Source: Brachycybe producta (Eukaryota > Arthropoda > Diplopoda > Playtdesmida > Andrognathidae). From it: 64,000 nucleotides of DNA. Positions 12,764 through 23,887 of this stretch are shown one piece after another. The notes under the pieces were generated by a model. The model was not told where the DNA came from. It ran no database searches and saw only the letters and a list, made by a program, of their open reading frames with translations. The position numbers were made by a program, and so were the translations under genes. The DNA lies in assembly GCA_036925085.1 (NCBI GenBank), contig JAUPFP010000027.1:2469501-2533500 (forward strand), given 5' to 3'. Within the stretch, counting starts at the first letter, position 1. Each line of letters opens with the position of its first letter.

Positions 12764-12814
12764 TGAGAAACAAATTCCACTTTTTTTTTTGCTTCCCATA
12801 TACAGTGTACACTG

Positions 12815-12822
12815 TATATAAA
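12815..12822 (+). promoter_or_regulatory. Candidate TATA box
   Basis: TATATAAA downstream of a palindromic GTGTAC word. It could drive the 14-kb gene but lies about 1.5 kb before its visible exon. The other cluster genes have their TATA box 110-165 nt before the start codon. Confidence 0.3.
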
Positions 12823-13699
12823 ACAAATCTGGATTGTCTATTAGAATCCATTGTGACACACTTTTGTTTTTGTTTTTCAGATGACATTTCCGCAAACACA
12901 TTAAATAAAAACTACATACATTAAATATACACCTATTATTAGAATCAGATAATGAAAACCCACCCTAAACACTAGTTGTTCAATCTAACTCAAAATTATA
13001 ATCTTTATTATTTGCTTATATCATATTGACAGCAGTTCATTTACATTGCATTTTACCCAGAGGTGATACTAATGAAATTATTAACCACATTTTTGCATTA
13101 AAAACAAAGTTAAATTGATCAACTTATATAATGAAAACACTAGTATGATTTTTTTATTTTCAACCTGTATAGAAATATTTAAAATTAACTGGCAATAGAT
13201 AACAGTTAACTAATTAAAATAACCGTGATTTTTTTTAAAAAGTTGCATTAGATTTTAAAGGTAAACAAAGGTGTCTGTGTTTAGTTTTTACTTTCAATTT
13301 CAGTAAAAGTGAATGCAAGTCATTATATAAATAACTTCTTCATGTTCCAACAAAGAAAAAAACAAGGACAACATGTTGTTGAACAACGTTGTGTCCGTTC
13401 AAGTTTTAAATGGGCCATTGACATTAACGCCCGTGGCTAAGCCACCTTTTTGGGTTTTGTAGAATTTTCTACGCCACCTACCACCTCCTCCTCCTCCTCC
13501 TTATGTTCAAAACTTCAATTCGACCTACAATTTATTTTCCTAAAAAGTTACTATTCACTTTCACTTAACTAGGAGGCTGAAAAGACATTTATTTTGTGTG
13601 TAGTAGTGCCTAATGCTAAGTTCCATAAATATTTTTAGAAAATTTGAATGCAAAAACGTCAAGCGAACGTTTTTTTTTAGAAACAACATTACGAAACAA

Positions 13700-13965
13700 T
13701 TGAAATTGTTTTCAAAACTAGAATGGTAGAAAATAACACTAACAGTTTTCTCATGACAATATCTTGAAAAATAAACATTTTATGTACGAAAATGATCCGA
13801 GTATTTTTGTTTTTCTTTTGATTTTTATCATGAACATTTCATGAAAAATTCTTTTCGCTTTTTCAAACTGTCATGAAAAGTTTATTTTTAAAGATATAAA
13901 CATGAAAACAACTAGCCTACTGTATTCAGCCAAACATTCTAATTTCTACTACAATTTCAATTTCT
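13700..13965. repeat. Foldback MITE, family A
   Basis: Arms GTTTTCAAAACTAGAATGG and ATTCTAATTTCTAC flank AAGATATAAACATGAAAAC. Confidence 0.65.
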
Positions 13966-13981
13966 CTTTTGGGTTGGAATG

Positions 13982-14070
13982 CACAGACCCCTTTTTGACG
14001 ACTTTTTAACTGCAAAATGAAGTCGAAGATGATTGGACTGTGGTTGAAACGTATTGGCTATGAGTTGACA
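13982..14070. repeat. Family C MITE end, truncated
   Basis: GCACAGACCCCTTTTT followed by CTGCAAAATGAAGTCG matches the termini of the elements at 29933 and 41868. The opposite terminus is not found. Confidence 0.55.
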
Positions 14071-14331
14071 CAAGGTGGTTGGTCGGTTTGGGCTGTGGCC
14101 AACCCGAATCCCGATGCTCTTACTCTTCTGAAGTGCACAATAACCAGAATTCAGAAATCAGCTGTGTTTATAAAACACCTTAACGGAAATCTACTTTTGC
14201 AAATTGTTTCCGTGAACAAACTACTTTGACATAAAAACTATTAAATACATAATTAATATTAGATAAATATTTTTTTAAAAAAATACTCTTACCTTTACAA
14301 TGTTTATGTTTTACTTTTTTTCCATTTTCAG

Positions 14332-15558
14332 TTTCTGTTTTATCTGGTGATTTTAGTAATGGTTGCTTCATGTCGAGCCACATTCCACAGTCAAGAAAGT
14401 AGTGAAGAAAAAGACAAAGCGGGATCAGGTGGAGCCGTCGTGGAAATCAATCTTGGACCTCTGGGAACGATAAAAGCCGGAGGTGGAGGTGGCGGAGGTG
14501 GTGCAGTAGCAGGTGGTAGTGGTGGTGGCGGAGGTGGTGCAGTAGCAGGTGGTGGTGGTGGTGGTAGTGGCGGTGGATTTGGTGGCGTTTCACTTGGAGA
14601 TTTTTTAAATATTGGTGGATTTGGCAGTGGTGGCGGGTTTAAAAGTTTTGGTTTTAGTACCACTGGAAGTGGAGCTGGTGAAGGAGCAGGCGGTGGAGGA
14701 GGAGGCGTAGGCGGTGCAGGAACAGGCGGAGGTGGCGGTGGTCTAGTTCTTGGAGGCGGTGGCGGTGGTGGAGGAGGAGGAGGTGGCGGAGGACTTGTGA
14801 TTGGAGGAGGTGGAGGTGGTAGCGGCGATGCAGCTGCTGCTCACGATTCGTTCTGGCCTGGTGGTTTCATAACAATTGGTGGATTTGGAACTGGTGGAGG
14901 AAGCTTTGCAAAAAGTGGCATTCAAAAAAGAAAAACAGTAATGGTAACGGAAAGAATTGAAGTTAATGTCACTGACGCAGAAACCAACAAATCTGCAGTT
15001 GACACTGAAGTTGTTGGTGGAGGTGGTGGTGGTGGTGGATTCTTTGCTGCTGGTGGCGGTGGTGGTGGTGGTGGTGGTGGAGCAGGAGGAGGTAGTGTAG
15101 CTACGGCAGGAGTAGGTACCGGAAGTGGTTTTGGTGGTTTTTCATTGGGTAACTTTCTTAAATTTGGAGGCTTTGGTGGTGGCGGCGGTGGCTTTGTCAA
15201 GGGTAAAGAAGTTGCTCGCAGAAAACGGGCAGTCGAAGTTGCTCAAGATCGCCAGGACACTGGTGCAACAACGACAACAGCAAGAAGCAATGCAGGGATT
15301 CCTTCCATAAGTGTCAGTGGTACTGGAGTTCTTGGAAGTGGTGGCAATGGAGGCGATCTATTCGGTGGAGGATCTCCCGAAGCTATTGCCGAAATTATTT
15401 CCGAACTTGGATTTGGATCCAACTTGGCACCGGAAGTCACACTGGATCCATTGGCTTATGAATTACGACCTATATATACAAAAGATGGCGAATCAGTGTC
15501 ACAACTTAATACTCGTTTTGAAATTCTCAAGAAAAGACTTCTTAAGACTGCTGTATAG
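14332..15558 (+). CDS. Secreted glycine-rich protein, main exon
   Basis: The exon opens after TTTTCCATTTTCAG at 14331 and encodes 408 residues. The first 16 are hydrophobic (FLFYLVILVMVASCRA), a signal peptide whose start Met must lie on a small upstream exon. The mature part alternates poly-Gly blocks with three related units: SLGDFLNIGGFGSGGGF, WPGGFITIGGFGTGGGSF and SLGNFLKFGGFGGGGGGF. Basic sites (IQKRK and ARRKR) follow the second and third units and could be proprotein-convertase sites. The tail (from about SPEAIAEIISELGFG) is non-repetitive. Exon 1 is unresolved: ATG-AAA-TAT-TTT-CAG at 12686 and ATG-AAA-ACA-CTA at 13131 both reach phase-0 GT donors. Poly(A) signal at 15579. A structural matrix, cuticle or cement role is inferred from composition only. 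Confidence 0.8.
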   Translation, partial: FLFYLVILVMVASCRATFHSQESSEEKDKAGSGGAVVEINLGPLGTIKAGGGGGGGGAVAGGSGGGGGGAVAGGGGGGSGGGFGGVSLGDFLNIGGFGSGGGFKSFGFSTTGSGAGEGAGGGGGGVGGAGTGGGGGGLVLGGGGGGGGGGGGGGLVIGGGGGGSGDAAAAHDSFWPGGFITIGGFGTGGGSFAKSGIQKRKTVMVTERIEVNVTDAETNKSAVDTEVVGGGGGGGGFFAAGGGGGGGGGGAGGGSVATAGVGTGSGFGGFSLGNFLKFGGFGGGGGGFVKGKEVARRKRAVEVAQDRQDTGATTTTARSNAGIPSISVSGTGVLGSGGNGGDLFGGGSPEAIAEIISELGFGSNLAPEVTLDPLAYELRPIYTKDGESVSQLNTRFEILKKRLLKTAV

Positions 15559-15578
15559 ACTAAACTTAATAATGTAGC

Positions 15579-15584
15579 AATAAA
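15579..15584 (+). terminator. Poly(A) signal, 14-kb gene
   Basis: AATAAA 21 nt after the stop codon. Confidence 0.7.
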
Positions 15585-15711
15585 ATTGGTTATGTCATAA
15601 TTTGTAATGAATAATTGACAACTGAAATTTTATCATTAATAAAAAAAACTACTTAAATGTTTTCCCTAAAATTTTGTTATAATTCTTATGGTGGTTTTAA
15701 AGTGTAAACAC

Positions 15712-15972
15712 CACTCGAACTTTGATTATTCTGTGTTTCAGGTGCAAAACGAAGAGGAACTTGGATATGTTTTAGAAACTAGAAAGGTAGCTCAATTATT
15801 TAAAGGTATTTTTATTTTGATATATTTCAAAATAAGCTTTTTATGTAAGTTTCAAAATGCCTCAACTTTAAGCAAACGATATTTTTTTATGTTTGTTCTA
15901 TAAAATAGTTTATTTTGAAAGAAAACGAGATAATCGAGAGTTCGAAAATCAGCTGTTCATAAACAATCTTAA
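15712..15972. repeat. Foldback MITE, family A
   Basis: Left arm TTTAGAAACTAGAAAGGTA; right end GAGTTCGAAAATCAGCTGTT, then CATAAACAATC. It sits just downstream of the gene's poly(A) signal. Confidence 0.7.
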
Positions 15973-15989
15973 TTCTGGTTTGAACTTAA

Positions 15990-16330
15990 CCATGGGGTGG
16001 GTTCCCCAACTTTTTTTTTAAAAGAGGGCCACGTAGAAACTGCGTCGTGGGTCAGATAGATAAAACTTTTTTATATAATTATTATCTGCATCGATAAACG
16101 TTTTCGAAACATGAAAAATGTAAAACAAAAAGAATTTTTAATAAGAAAAGAAAAGAAATTTTTAGGAATAATGATATTGAATAAAATATTAGTGAACCAA
16201 ATATAATCTTATGGCCGGTACGGTTCTCTCCGCGGACTGCAGTTTAGGAATTCCTCAACTAAACTTATAGGTCAGTGGTTCCCAAACTTTTTTGGCTCAC
16301 GGCACAGCTTTTGGGAATCACTGCTACAGG
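15990..16330. mobile_element. hAT-like transposon remnants
   Basis: GGTTCCCCAACTTTTTTT with GAGGGCCACGT, and CAGTGGTTCCCAAACTTTTT with GGCTCACGGCAC, are typical of hAT terminal regions. No matching opposite end or transposase is visible. Confidence 0.45.
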
Positions 16331-16385
16331 ATATGTGTGAACAAAAATGCTTATAAGTAAATTTGATTGGCGTTGTAATTATTAT

Positions 16386-16640
16386 GTTCGGATTTTTATG
16401 CAATATCAAACAAATGTTTCTCAATAGTGAATCCCAACTCCAAAGCAACCGCTAAAGCAACTGCAATTATGCTTTTTCTAATCAAAACATGCTCTCTAGA
16501 GGCTAATATTCTGGTTTTGATAAAAAAACATAATTGTTGGTTGATCTAAATGGGATTGTTTCTTCCTAGTGCATGACTCCTGGGCCAAAGATTGGGAAAC
16601 ATTTGCTTGATATTGCATAAAATTCTCAACCTAGTAATTA
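16386..16640. repeat. Palindromic MITE, family B
   Basis: GGATTTTTATGCAATATCAA at the left; TTTGCTTGATATTGCATAAA at the right. Confidence 0.75.
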
Positions 16641-17134
16641 TTTTTTTTTAAATTAACTCAAATATTTTAAACTAGCATAAAGTTTAAAAAATACGAGCAA
16701 AAAGCTCTATAGTGACAGTACTTAAGAGAATTAAATCGGATCATAATTTTAATAAGGTCTAACTACTATAACTCAGTAATTGCTAATTCGCATGTTTAGA
16801 AGAAGATTAAGAAAAAAATCTTTGCTGGAAGGTTTTTAAGAAAGGTATAAAATTTAAGACCAAATAAGACATTCTCCCATCATAGGTTTCATAGGTTGGG
16901 ATACAATACATGTATAATAAAACTATGTTGGGAGGGTAGTGAGTGTCATTTCCATATCATGCTTGGATGCACTTTTCTCAATGTATTATTTGTCACGCAA
17001 ACCTCTTAAAACTACCTGTATATAATATTTAATATCTATATTTCACTTATTAAAAATGCCATTTACTTTTCCATACAAAAAAAAGGGATCACTAAACTCA
17101 CTTTTTTCACCTTTTGAAGTTCATTGTCAAACAA

Positions 17135-17715
17135 TGGATCAAACAGCTGACTATCGAATTCTGGTTACTCTGTGTTTCAGGAGCAACCCTTATGAGAAAT
17201 TGAAAGTATTTTATAAACTAGAAAAGTAGTTGGTATTATTTTCACATTGATATCTTTCAAAATAAACTTTTTATAGACAAAAATTAATAAATTACAGTCT
17301 GCTTAAAGTTGGGTCATAAAGCACTATACATGGACAGGGCTGACCCGTCTAAGGAAATTAGGGAGATTTTTGCTAGGACAGATTCATATTATTGGTCTTT
17401 TTTCCCTAGATTATAAGACAATGGAACTCTCTTCCTGAAGCAATGGTGAATGGGGATAATTTTGTTTTGTGGGATTGACATTTGTATATTCATTTTGTTT
17501 TTATATATGTGCATGTATATATGCTTGACTATGCTTAATGCTGCATGTGGACTTTTATGTCCCTCTGTCATAGGCCTATTTGGCTGCTAGCAGAGTACTA
17601 TTTGTAATTGTAATTGGGTCTTTACCAAACTGACGTAAAAAACGTATTTTAAAAGATAACATAAAAATACCGATAAGTAGTTGAAATACCCTTCTAGTTT
17701 ATAAAACAGTTTCAT
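17135..17715. repeat. Foldback MITE A, split by a retroelement
   Basis: Family A arms occur on both sides (left TTTATAAACTAGAAAAGTAG, right CTTCTAGTTTATAAAACAG). The family's normally continuous segment TTAAAGTTGGGTCATTTTC is interrupted after GGGTCAT by the fragment at 17318-17615, and resumes with GGGTCTTTACCAAACTGAC. Confidence 0.7.
17318..17615 (+). mobile_element. Non-LTR retrotransposon 3' fragment
   Basis: A decayed frame reads ARTDSYYWSFFPRL and, after a one-base shift, RQWNSLPEAMVNGDN. This resembles the FFPR...IRxWNSLP end of CR1/Jockey/RTE-type reverse transcriptase proteins. A short 3' UTR and a TTGTAATTGTAATT tail follow. The flanks GGGTCAT and GGGTCTT look like a target-site duplication. 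It is 5'-truncated and frameshifted. Relatives: 57170-57440 (minus), about 48000 (minus) and 11640-11905. Confidence 0.6.
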
Positions 17716-17721
17716 TTTCTT

Positions 17722-17865
17722 AAGATGTTTTATGAACAGGTTATTTCGAAATTCTGTGATTCACTGAAAGTGTTTAGGAACTAGAAAGATAACCCTTCTA
17801 GTTTTCTGTCTTCTTATTTTGCTTCTGAAAGAAAGAGGGATGTTTAGGATTCAAAACCACCTTAA
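17722..17865. repeat. Deleted foldback MITE, family A
   Basis: TTAAGATGTTTTATGAACAG at the left and CAAAACCACCTTAA at the right, with only GTTTAGGAACTAGAAAGATA and CCCTTCTAGTTTTC between: an internally deleted palindrome. Confidence 0.6.
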
Positions 17866-18769
17866 AAGAAATATAGAAAATTACGTGTACAATGATATAT
17901 TGATGTGACATTTGGCAATTGTTGAACACGTTTTTTAAAGCGAATTAAAAAGCCCTAAAGTTAGCTAGCAGAAAAAAAATACATTAGTTTTACGTACAAA
18001 ACTATGCAATATGCATAACTTTAACTCCACATTCATAAATTTAGATAAATTAATTGCAAATTTTCTAAAGAGTGCAATTGTTACCAGGAACAGAAGATTT
18101 TTTTAGTACGAATGTTGTAAATGGCAACAACCGGACAAAGCAAGAAAAAGAGGAAAACCAAACGAAAAAAATTTCTATAAAACCGGCTTTTGCGACAACT
18201 GACCAACCAGGACAATAGCAAAACCAGATATTAATAATGAGACTCTTTTTATATTTAGTTAGAACCTGTAAGATGTAACTACAGGAAACACACCCTTGCA
18301 CCTGAAGTTGCCTGTAGGTCATTCAGGTGGCTGGCTGCATGTTGGGGATTTCCCACATGTCACTTTAACAATATTTATACTTACTGTATGTCTATTATAC
18401 AATAAAACAAATACCATTTGTTGCATTCAAATTAACGTTAATTAACTATTTGAATAATTTAATAAATGCCGTAATAAAATTAACAGTCTAATTATAATTA
18501 TCCATTAATTTATAGATAGACATGATGTATGCTTATGTATATAAATGTAATGTACGTAAATCATGTGCATTAGAAAATATAAAATGGCATCATCATTAAT
18601 GCCAAAACTTTTAAGGAATTTGTTTTAAAAAATTGTGTGTTTTATGCAAATATAAATTTAATAATTTAATAACAAACCAAATAAGCAAGAAAAGTGTCCA
18701 TTTTATGCATCTAAAATGTATATTATAAATATAAAGCATAATATTTAAAATTATTATTTTGATATTTTT

Positions 18770-18925
18770 ATGTATATCACAGGTTAAGCGTCTATACGCT
18801 ATTATTGTATGACTGTCATATGATGTTGAACACAGTTAAACCAGTCAATGTACTGTTATAAGTTTATGAGCTAGTTATGACAATTTGTTGTCATGTGACA
18901 GTCTTATTGCTTTTCTGTAATGAGG
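18770..18925. repeat. MITE, family E
   Basis: Contains ATGACTGTCATATGATGTTG, AACCAGTCAATG, ATGACAATTTGTTGTCATGT and the end GCTTTTCTGTAATGAGGCC, shared with copies at 23068, 32705 and 34115. Confidence 0.65.
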
Positions 18926-19470
18926 CCCCAGGAGTTTAGCACTAAAGAGACTAAGCACTCATTAAGATTATAAACCTGGGAACCTGGATTTTCATAAGTG
19001 AAACGCGAAATTTTATATAATTTCTGAAAATTATGAGAACTTTTTTTCTGAAAATGAGGCAATGTTTTACTCGAAGTGAACTCATTCACTAAAAACCACT
19101 TCAGTGGAAATTATTAATAAAATATGAACTTCACAGCATCTTTTATTGTTAACCTTATAATATGACTATGAAGAAAATTTAATGTTCATAGAACTTTTGA
19201 AATTTGAACACATGGGTAAATATAAATTTATTCTAACAATAAAATAAATTTTCCTTTGTAATAATGTACATTGGAAAACACGAGGATGTGCATTTATATA
19301 ATTGACTACTGATGTTCTTTAAGTTTATAACTTGCTAATTGCTTAGCCAATGTATTGTAAAACTAATTAAACTATTCTCTGAATAACCTTTTAAAGAATC
19401 CTAGCAACTGAAAAGGATCTTGTCATCATTTCAACATTTCAAAGTTGAACCTTCTTTACAGGGTTTGGGG
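18926..19470. other. Intergenic, no gene seen
   Basis: AT-rich sequence between repeats with no supported feature. Confidence 0.5.
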
Positions 19471-19768
19471 ATTCGGATTTTTATGCCAATATCAAGCAAA
19501 TGGTTCTCATTTTGTGGCCCAAGTGACAATTATGAAGTAATCATCATCAATTCATCATCATTAAAGCAGCTGCAATTATGTTTTTTTTAATCAAAAAGGC
19601 CGGTTAGAGGATAGATGTCTGATTATTATCAGAAGTCAACCAGAGTTCTAGCCTTTAACCAGGTGTTTTTGATTGAAGAATAAAAACCATAATTGTTGGT
19701 TGATCTAAACGGAATTATTACTTCACAAGATTGAGAAACATTTGCTTGATAGTGCATAAATAATAATA
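19471..19768. repeat. Palindromic MITE, family B
   Basis: GGATTTTTATGCCAATATCA and TTTGCTTGATAGTGCATAAA ends, with inner GGTTAGAGGATAGATGTC and GTTCTAGCCTTTAACCAGG arms. Confidence 0.7.
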
Positions 19769-20268
19769 TTTTAATAAAAATATTAAATAAAATTTTTGAT
19801 AAAATAATGGCAACCAACTGAAGAACCAAGTTGAAATTTCAGCTATGTGGGGTTCTGTGAGAAATGACCAAAAAGTACCCAATAACTTTGAGACAGCAAA
19901 CTCCCCTCTTCTTAAAACCTAAAAATACACTCTCAACCACGATTAATTATCATCTGTGTTTATAGCTACAGATTATTACCCCCAGTTGATTTTTTTTAGG
20001 AAATCCCTTTACGTATTCGGCTCACGTTCAATGTGGATTTCCCCCACTACCACCACCACTAACATCACCACCATCACAACCAGGTAGACGTAACAAACAC
20101 GTCATACAACAAACTTATAAGAAAACAAAAAATGAAAACAAAAATAAAACTTTTGAACTTGTTAAGGATTTTTTCAAGATTGTGATTGCAGCGTCTTTTT
20201 TTTTTACAAGAAAGTGGGTGGATTTTTTGTGGTGGTGGTGGTGGTTGCGGTTCCTGGTGGATTTTCAA

Positions 20269-20276
20269 TATAAAAG
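20269..20276 (+). promoter_or_regulatory. TATA box, 20-kb gene
   Basis: TATAAAAG, 128 nt before the start codon. Confidence 0.7.
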
Positions 20277-20396
20277 GCATTGGTAAACTAGCCAAAAAGA
20301 CACAAAAGTAACAACAGGTCAACAAGAAAGGAACCTTCCTCCTTTACCTGATATCAAACCACCAAGTAACTAAGTCATATTTAGTTAAACACTCCA

Positions 20397-21307
20397 ATGA
20401 AGAACATTTGGTTGTCCACTTTCTCGGTAAGATCCATCTTTGAAATTTTTTCTAAAAAACATCATTATGCCTACATTGCTTTACAATGTAAAGTTATAAC
20501 CACCTTACATCTGAATTTTTTCAATTTCTGTTAATATTTCATGAAAATTTGCGTCTTAACAAATTTTATTTTAATAATGAAAACCTTTCAAAAGACCCTG
20601 AAAATGATTAGATTGATATTTAGTTTAGTCATTTTAAATATTTTCGGTCATAAATTTTAACTAATTTTTATCTAAAATAAATGCATTTTTTGATTTCGAT
20701 AAAGATTTCCATAAAATATTAACATGAATTGATAAAAATTTACCTGTAAACTAGAAAAACGTTTATAATTGCATTTTTAGTTGCTATTTATTTTTACATA
20801 GTTTTACTTACATATTTTAATTACCTTTCTATTGTATAGATTTTGCTGGCATTTGCCATTGCATCCAATGTGTTCCTCGAAACCATCGGTGCTCCGGTCG
20901 ATGTTAACGAACAAGAACTTGTAGAACGAGCCGAGAGATCAGCTGATCCACGTCGTCGTGGTGGTGGTGGCCGGCCACATCACTTCGGTGGTGGTCATCG
21001 TGGTGGTAGCCAAGGAAGTGGTTTCGGTTCCGGTAGTGGGTTCGGCAATCACGGCGGTGGAGGTGGCGGTGGAGGAGGAGGCGGCACCAACGGTGGAAAT
21101 GGATTCGGTTTTGGATTTGGACAAGGCGGTGGAGCTGGTGGAGGCGGTGGTGGTGGTGGAGGAGGAGGAAGTGCATTAACAGGCAGCAATGGTTTCGGTT
21201 CGAATGGTTTCGGCGCAGGCGGTGGACTCGGATTTGGAGGTTCAGCCGGTCTCGGTGGAGTTTCTTTCGGCGGTGGAGCAGGTGGTGGCATCGGCACTGG
21301 ACGATGA
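20397..21307 (+). CDS. Secreted His/Gly-rich protein, two exons
   Basis: Exon 1 is 20397-20426 (MKNIWLSTFS) with donor GTAAGA; exon 2 is 20840-21307 after ATTGTATAG. The joined product is 165 residues. Residues 1 to about 27 form a signal peptide (ILLAFAIASNVFLETIGA after the junction). A short acidic propeptide (DVNEQELVERAERSAD) ends at a PRRR basic cluster. The mature part starts with a His/Arg/Gly stretch (GRPHHFGGGHRGG) and continues as poly-Gly with FGFGFGQ, NGFGSNGFGAGGG and GFGGSAGLGG blocks, ending GIGTGR. It shares the intron-in-signal-peptide design of its neighbours. Composition would suit a structural matrix protein or a glycine-rich antimicrobial peptide; the sequence does not decide. 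Confidence 0.85.
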
Positions 21308-21324
21308 ATTGTCTAGTCTAGAAT

Positions 21325-21330
21325 AATAAA
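21325..21330 (+). terminator. Poly(A) signal, 20-kb gene
   Basis: AATAAA 18 nt after the stop. Confidence 0.7.
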
Positions 21331-21654
21331 TTTGTAAAATATAATATTATTGAATTGCTGTTTTATTTTAACTTAAATACACTCTCTTGCAAAAAGCTTT
21401 CTCGACAGTATTTGATGGTTCTATGTCAATTTTACCTCAAAATGATGTAACTCACAGTTTTATACATTCACATAATGTACTGTATGTAAACTATTTTATA
21501 GAATAAAATTATCTTTTCTTGTAAAAATTTTTATTCTAACGCAATTTGCTTAATTTGTTAAACTATATTTTCATTTTAATTAAAAATTGCATTTGATAAT
21601 TTCTGATTGCATAAAGTGGCACTGAGGTGCCTGAACTTTTAGGTCCAAATTCAA

Positions 21655-21805
21655 AAAGGAAACACAACACTTAGCAATCATTAAGAATATAACCCTAAGT
21701 CAAAGGTAGTTCTAAAATCAAACGCTCGATAGGAAGTTTCAAGTAAAAGTTGACGAGTTTAGCACTAGCTTTGACTTAAAAAAAAGTACGACCCTTACTT
21801 AAAAC
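21655..21805. repeat. Palindromic MITE, family F
   Basis: Left AGCAATCATTAAGAATATAA with AAGTCAAAGGTAG; right GACGAGTTTAGCACTAGCTT, then TGACTT. Confidence 0.65.
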
Positions 21806-22900
21806 TATAACTCTTGAGTTGGGTTCTAACATAGATAATCTCTTTTTAAGGGTACTTATTAAAACAGGATTTTTCTTATGTTGAAGCCCTGTTCAGAGAG
21901 TTCGAGTCGAAGTTCATGTGCTAAGTTCTCTTCTTGAATAATCAGTATTTGATAAATTTCCTACTGAAGAACATGATAGAATTTTCTAGTTTCTTTATAG
22001 TGCATAATAAAAGTTTTAAAACTGGATAAACAATTTTACAATTTCAAATTCCCTTCACCTTAGCTTTATTTAGCTTGAAGCTGTATACGGCTATAAAGCA
22101 ATAAAATAAAGGTGAAAAAAGTAAGTGTATAACATATACACACTGAAATTAAATTAATACCTGTACTGAAAGTAAATATAAACAAATATAGAAGACACAA
22201 AAATACCATTCATTCACCTTTCTAAAGACTCCAAAATCAAAAACTTGCATATCACATAAACAAGAAATTAGCCTGTATTTGAATTCAAGGTCTTCAGGTC
22301 ATCAGACTTAACAATTACAGAAGAATGTAATAAATGACTGGTATATATATTATAAAAAAAGTATCATGTCAACGATGTCATCATTGAGTTCCATTAAAAG
22401 GTCAGCTTTCTGTTGTACAATGGCTTCTCTATTCAGTCCAATGCATTTTGTAATAAAAACACAAAAGGTCTATGATCTCCACAAACAAACACCTTGAAAT
22501 TATAAATTTCAGTTTCACTGAACAAAACTAACCACTTTTACTTTTTTTTTTTTACCTTGTTATATTTTTTCTGATTTTTTTTTTTCATCTAGGCAGCCAT
22601 CCTACATTTGTAACCTAGGCTAACACATTGAACTTTACACTGTATAATCAACATTTTTTTTGGAATAATAAATATATGTATTCTTTCTATTCCATTCAAA
22701 AGATTCGACATCAGAATTATACAAATTTCAAGTTTCATTATCTTAATTATATATCAAAATTGATAATTATATAAATCCTAAGTCCGGAACCAAGAACCCT
22801 TCAATCCATGATTCCAGGAAAAAACTCCCTCTTTTTCTTTCACGATGACAGTTATTTCTCCACCTTCTTAGAGAAATATACGAATAAGACGAATAAAAAT
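21806..22900. other. Intergenic, no gene seen
   Basis: AT-rich spacer between two cluster genes with no supported feature. Confidence 0.5.
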
Positions 22901-22902
22901 TG

Positions 22903-22910
22903 TATAAAAG
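22903..22910 (+). promoter_or_regulatory. TATA box, 23-kb gene
   Basis: TATAAAAG, 111 nt before the start codon. Confidence 0.7.
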
Positions 22911-23013
22911 AAGCTCGAGTTGTGTCAAAGAAACCATCCACTTTCATAGTTCGGAACCAAACACACTTCAAACAGTAAGAAAAATCTATCCGAAACACAT
23001 TCAGTGGGACAAA

Positions 23014-23813
23014 ATGAAGACTGTTTTCAGCACACATTTGGTAAGTTTTCTATTAAAAATCAGAAGCCTCATTACAGAAAAAGTCATAAAATTGTGACAA
23101 CCATGCCTTATGACGTCACTGCTCGTGTAGTATTGTTTTATGACTGTCATAATGTGTCGTACACCAGTCAATGGCAGTCATATGTCATAAAAATATTTTG
23201 TAATTTGCTTTTGTAACTGTTGCAAAGGCTATGAACTAAATATGACAATTTACCATCAATGTCCAATATATGACAAGTGTGATTGCTTTTCTGTAATGAG
23301 GCCTTAGGGCTGTAACAAGGGCAGACATGGCTTTGGTCCAAAGTAGGGCACCATATTTATTTGAGTTCTCTTCAATAGACCCTGACGTTGGTTGTGATTG
23401 TGGCAGTGAGTCTCATAGAAGCTCATCCTTTGTCTCAACAACGAATTTCATCAGGCGAATCACTTGATGTGCCCACGTATGCAGTTGTCAAAAGAGATTT
23501 GATTGCAGAGTCATCAGCACCAGAACCCACTTCAGACCAAGTTGTTGACACCAATGACAAATTCAAGTATGGTGACATTGTTCTAAATGGTATTGGAGGT
23601 TTTGGTTATGGTCCTGGCTTTGGAATGGGAATGCCAGGATATATGCCAGGTGGATTTGGAAATGGAATGGGCACAGGTGCCGGATTCGGAGCTGGAATGG
23701 GGAACGGAGGAGGTTACATGCCCAATCCGTACTACCCCAATTTATCTAGACGTTATGACAACCTTGGCAATGGAATGGGAATGGGAAACTTCTATGGAAG
23801 ACGCTATAATTAA
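23014..23813 (+). CDS. Secreted Gly/Met-rich protein, two exons
   Basis: Exon 1 is 23014-23040 (MKTVFSTHL) with donor GTAAGT; exon 2 is 23379-23813 after CTTCAATAG, giving 153 residues. The signal peptide runs through the junction (TLTLVVIVAVSLIEA). A propeptide of about 30 residues ends at VVKR, followed by an acidic linker (DLIAESSAPEPTSDQVVD) and NDKFKYG, a variant of the DKYKFG motif of the 25- and 27-kb genes. The rest is Gly/Met/Tyr-rich (GPGFGMGMPGYMPGG, GNGMGTGAGFGAGMG) and ends NFYGRRYN. The intron is largely a family E MITE. Function unknown; extracellular matrix component or processed peptide precursor are both possible. Confidence 0.85.
23068..23307. repeat. Family E MITE in an intron
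   Basis: CCTCATTACAGAAAA at the left is the inverted complement of TTTTCTGTAATGAGG at the right. It includes TGACTGTCATAATGTGTCG and CACCAGTCAATGGC. It takes up about 70% of the 338-bp intron of the 23-kb gene. Confidence 0.75.
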
Positions 23814-23881
23814 CAACAACAACAAAAAAGTGAAACTTTCACCAGAAAAGTTTTTTATTGTTTGAAAATCATTAATGTGTG

Positions 23882-23887
23882 AATAAA
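23882..23887 (+). terminator. Poly(A) signal, 23-kb gene
   Basis: AATAAA about 70 nt after the stop. Confidence 0.65.

Noticed and set aside
14017..14229. Open frame beginning MKSKMIGLWLKRIG as exon 1 or a separate gene
   Set aside because: Its ATG lies in the CTGCAAAATGAAGTCG terminus of a family C MITE and the product lacks a signal peptide or domain.
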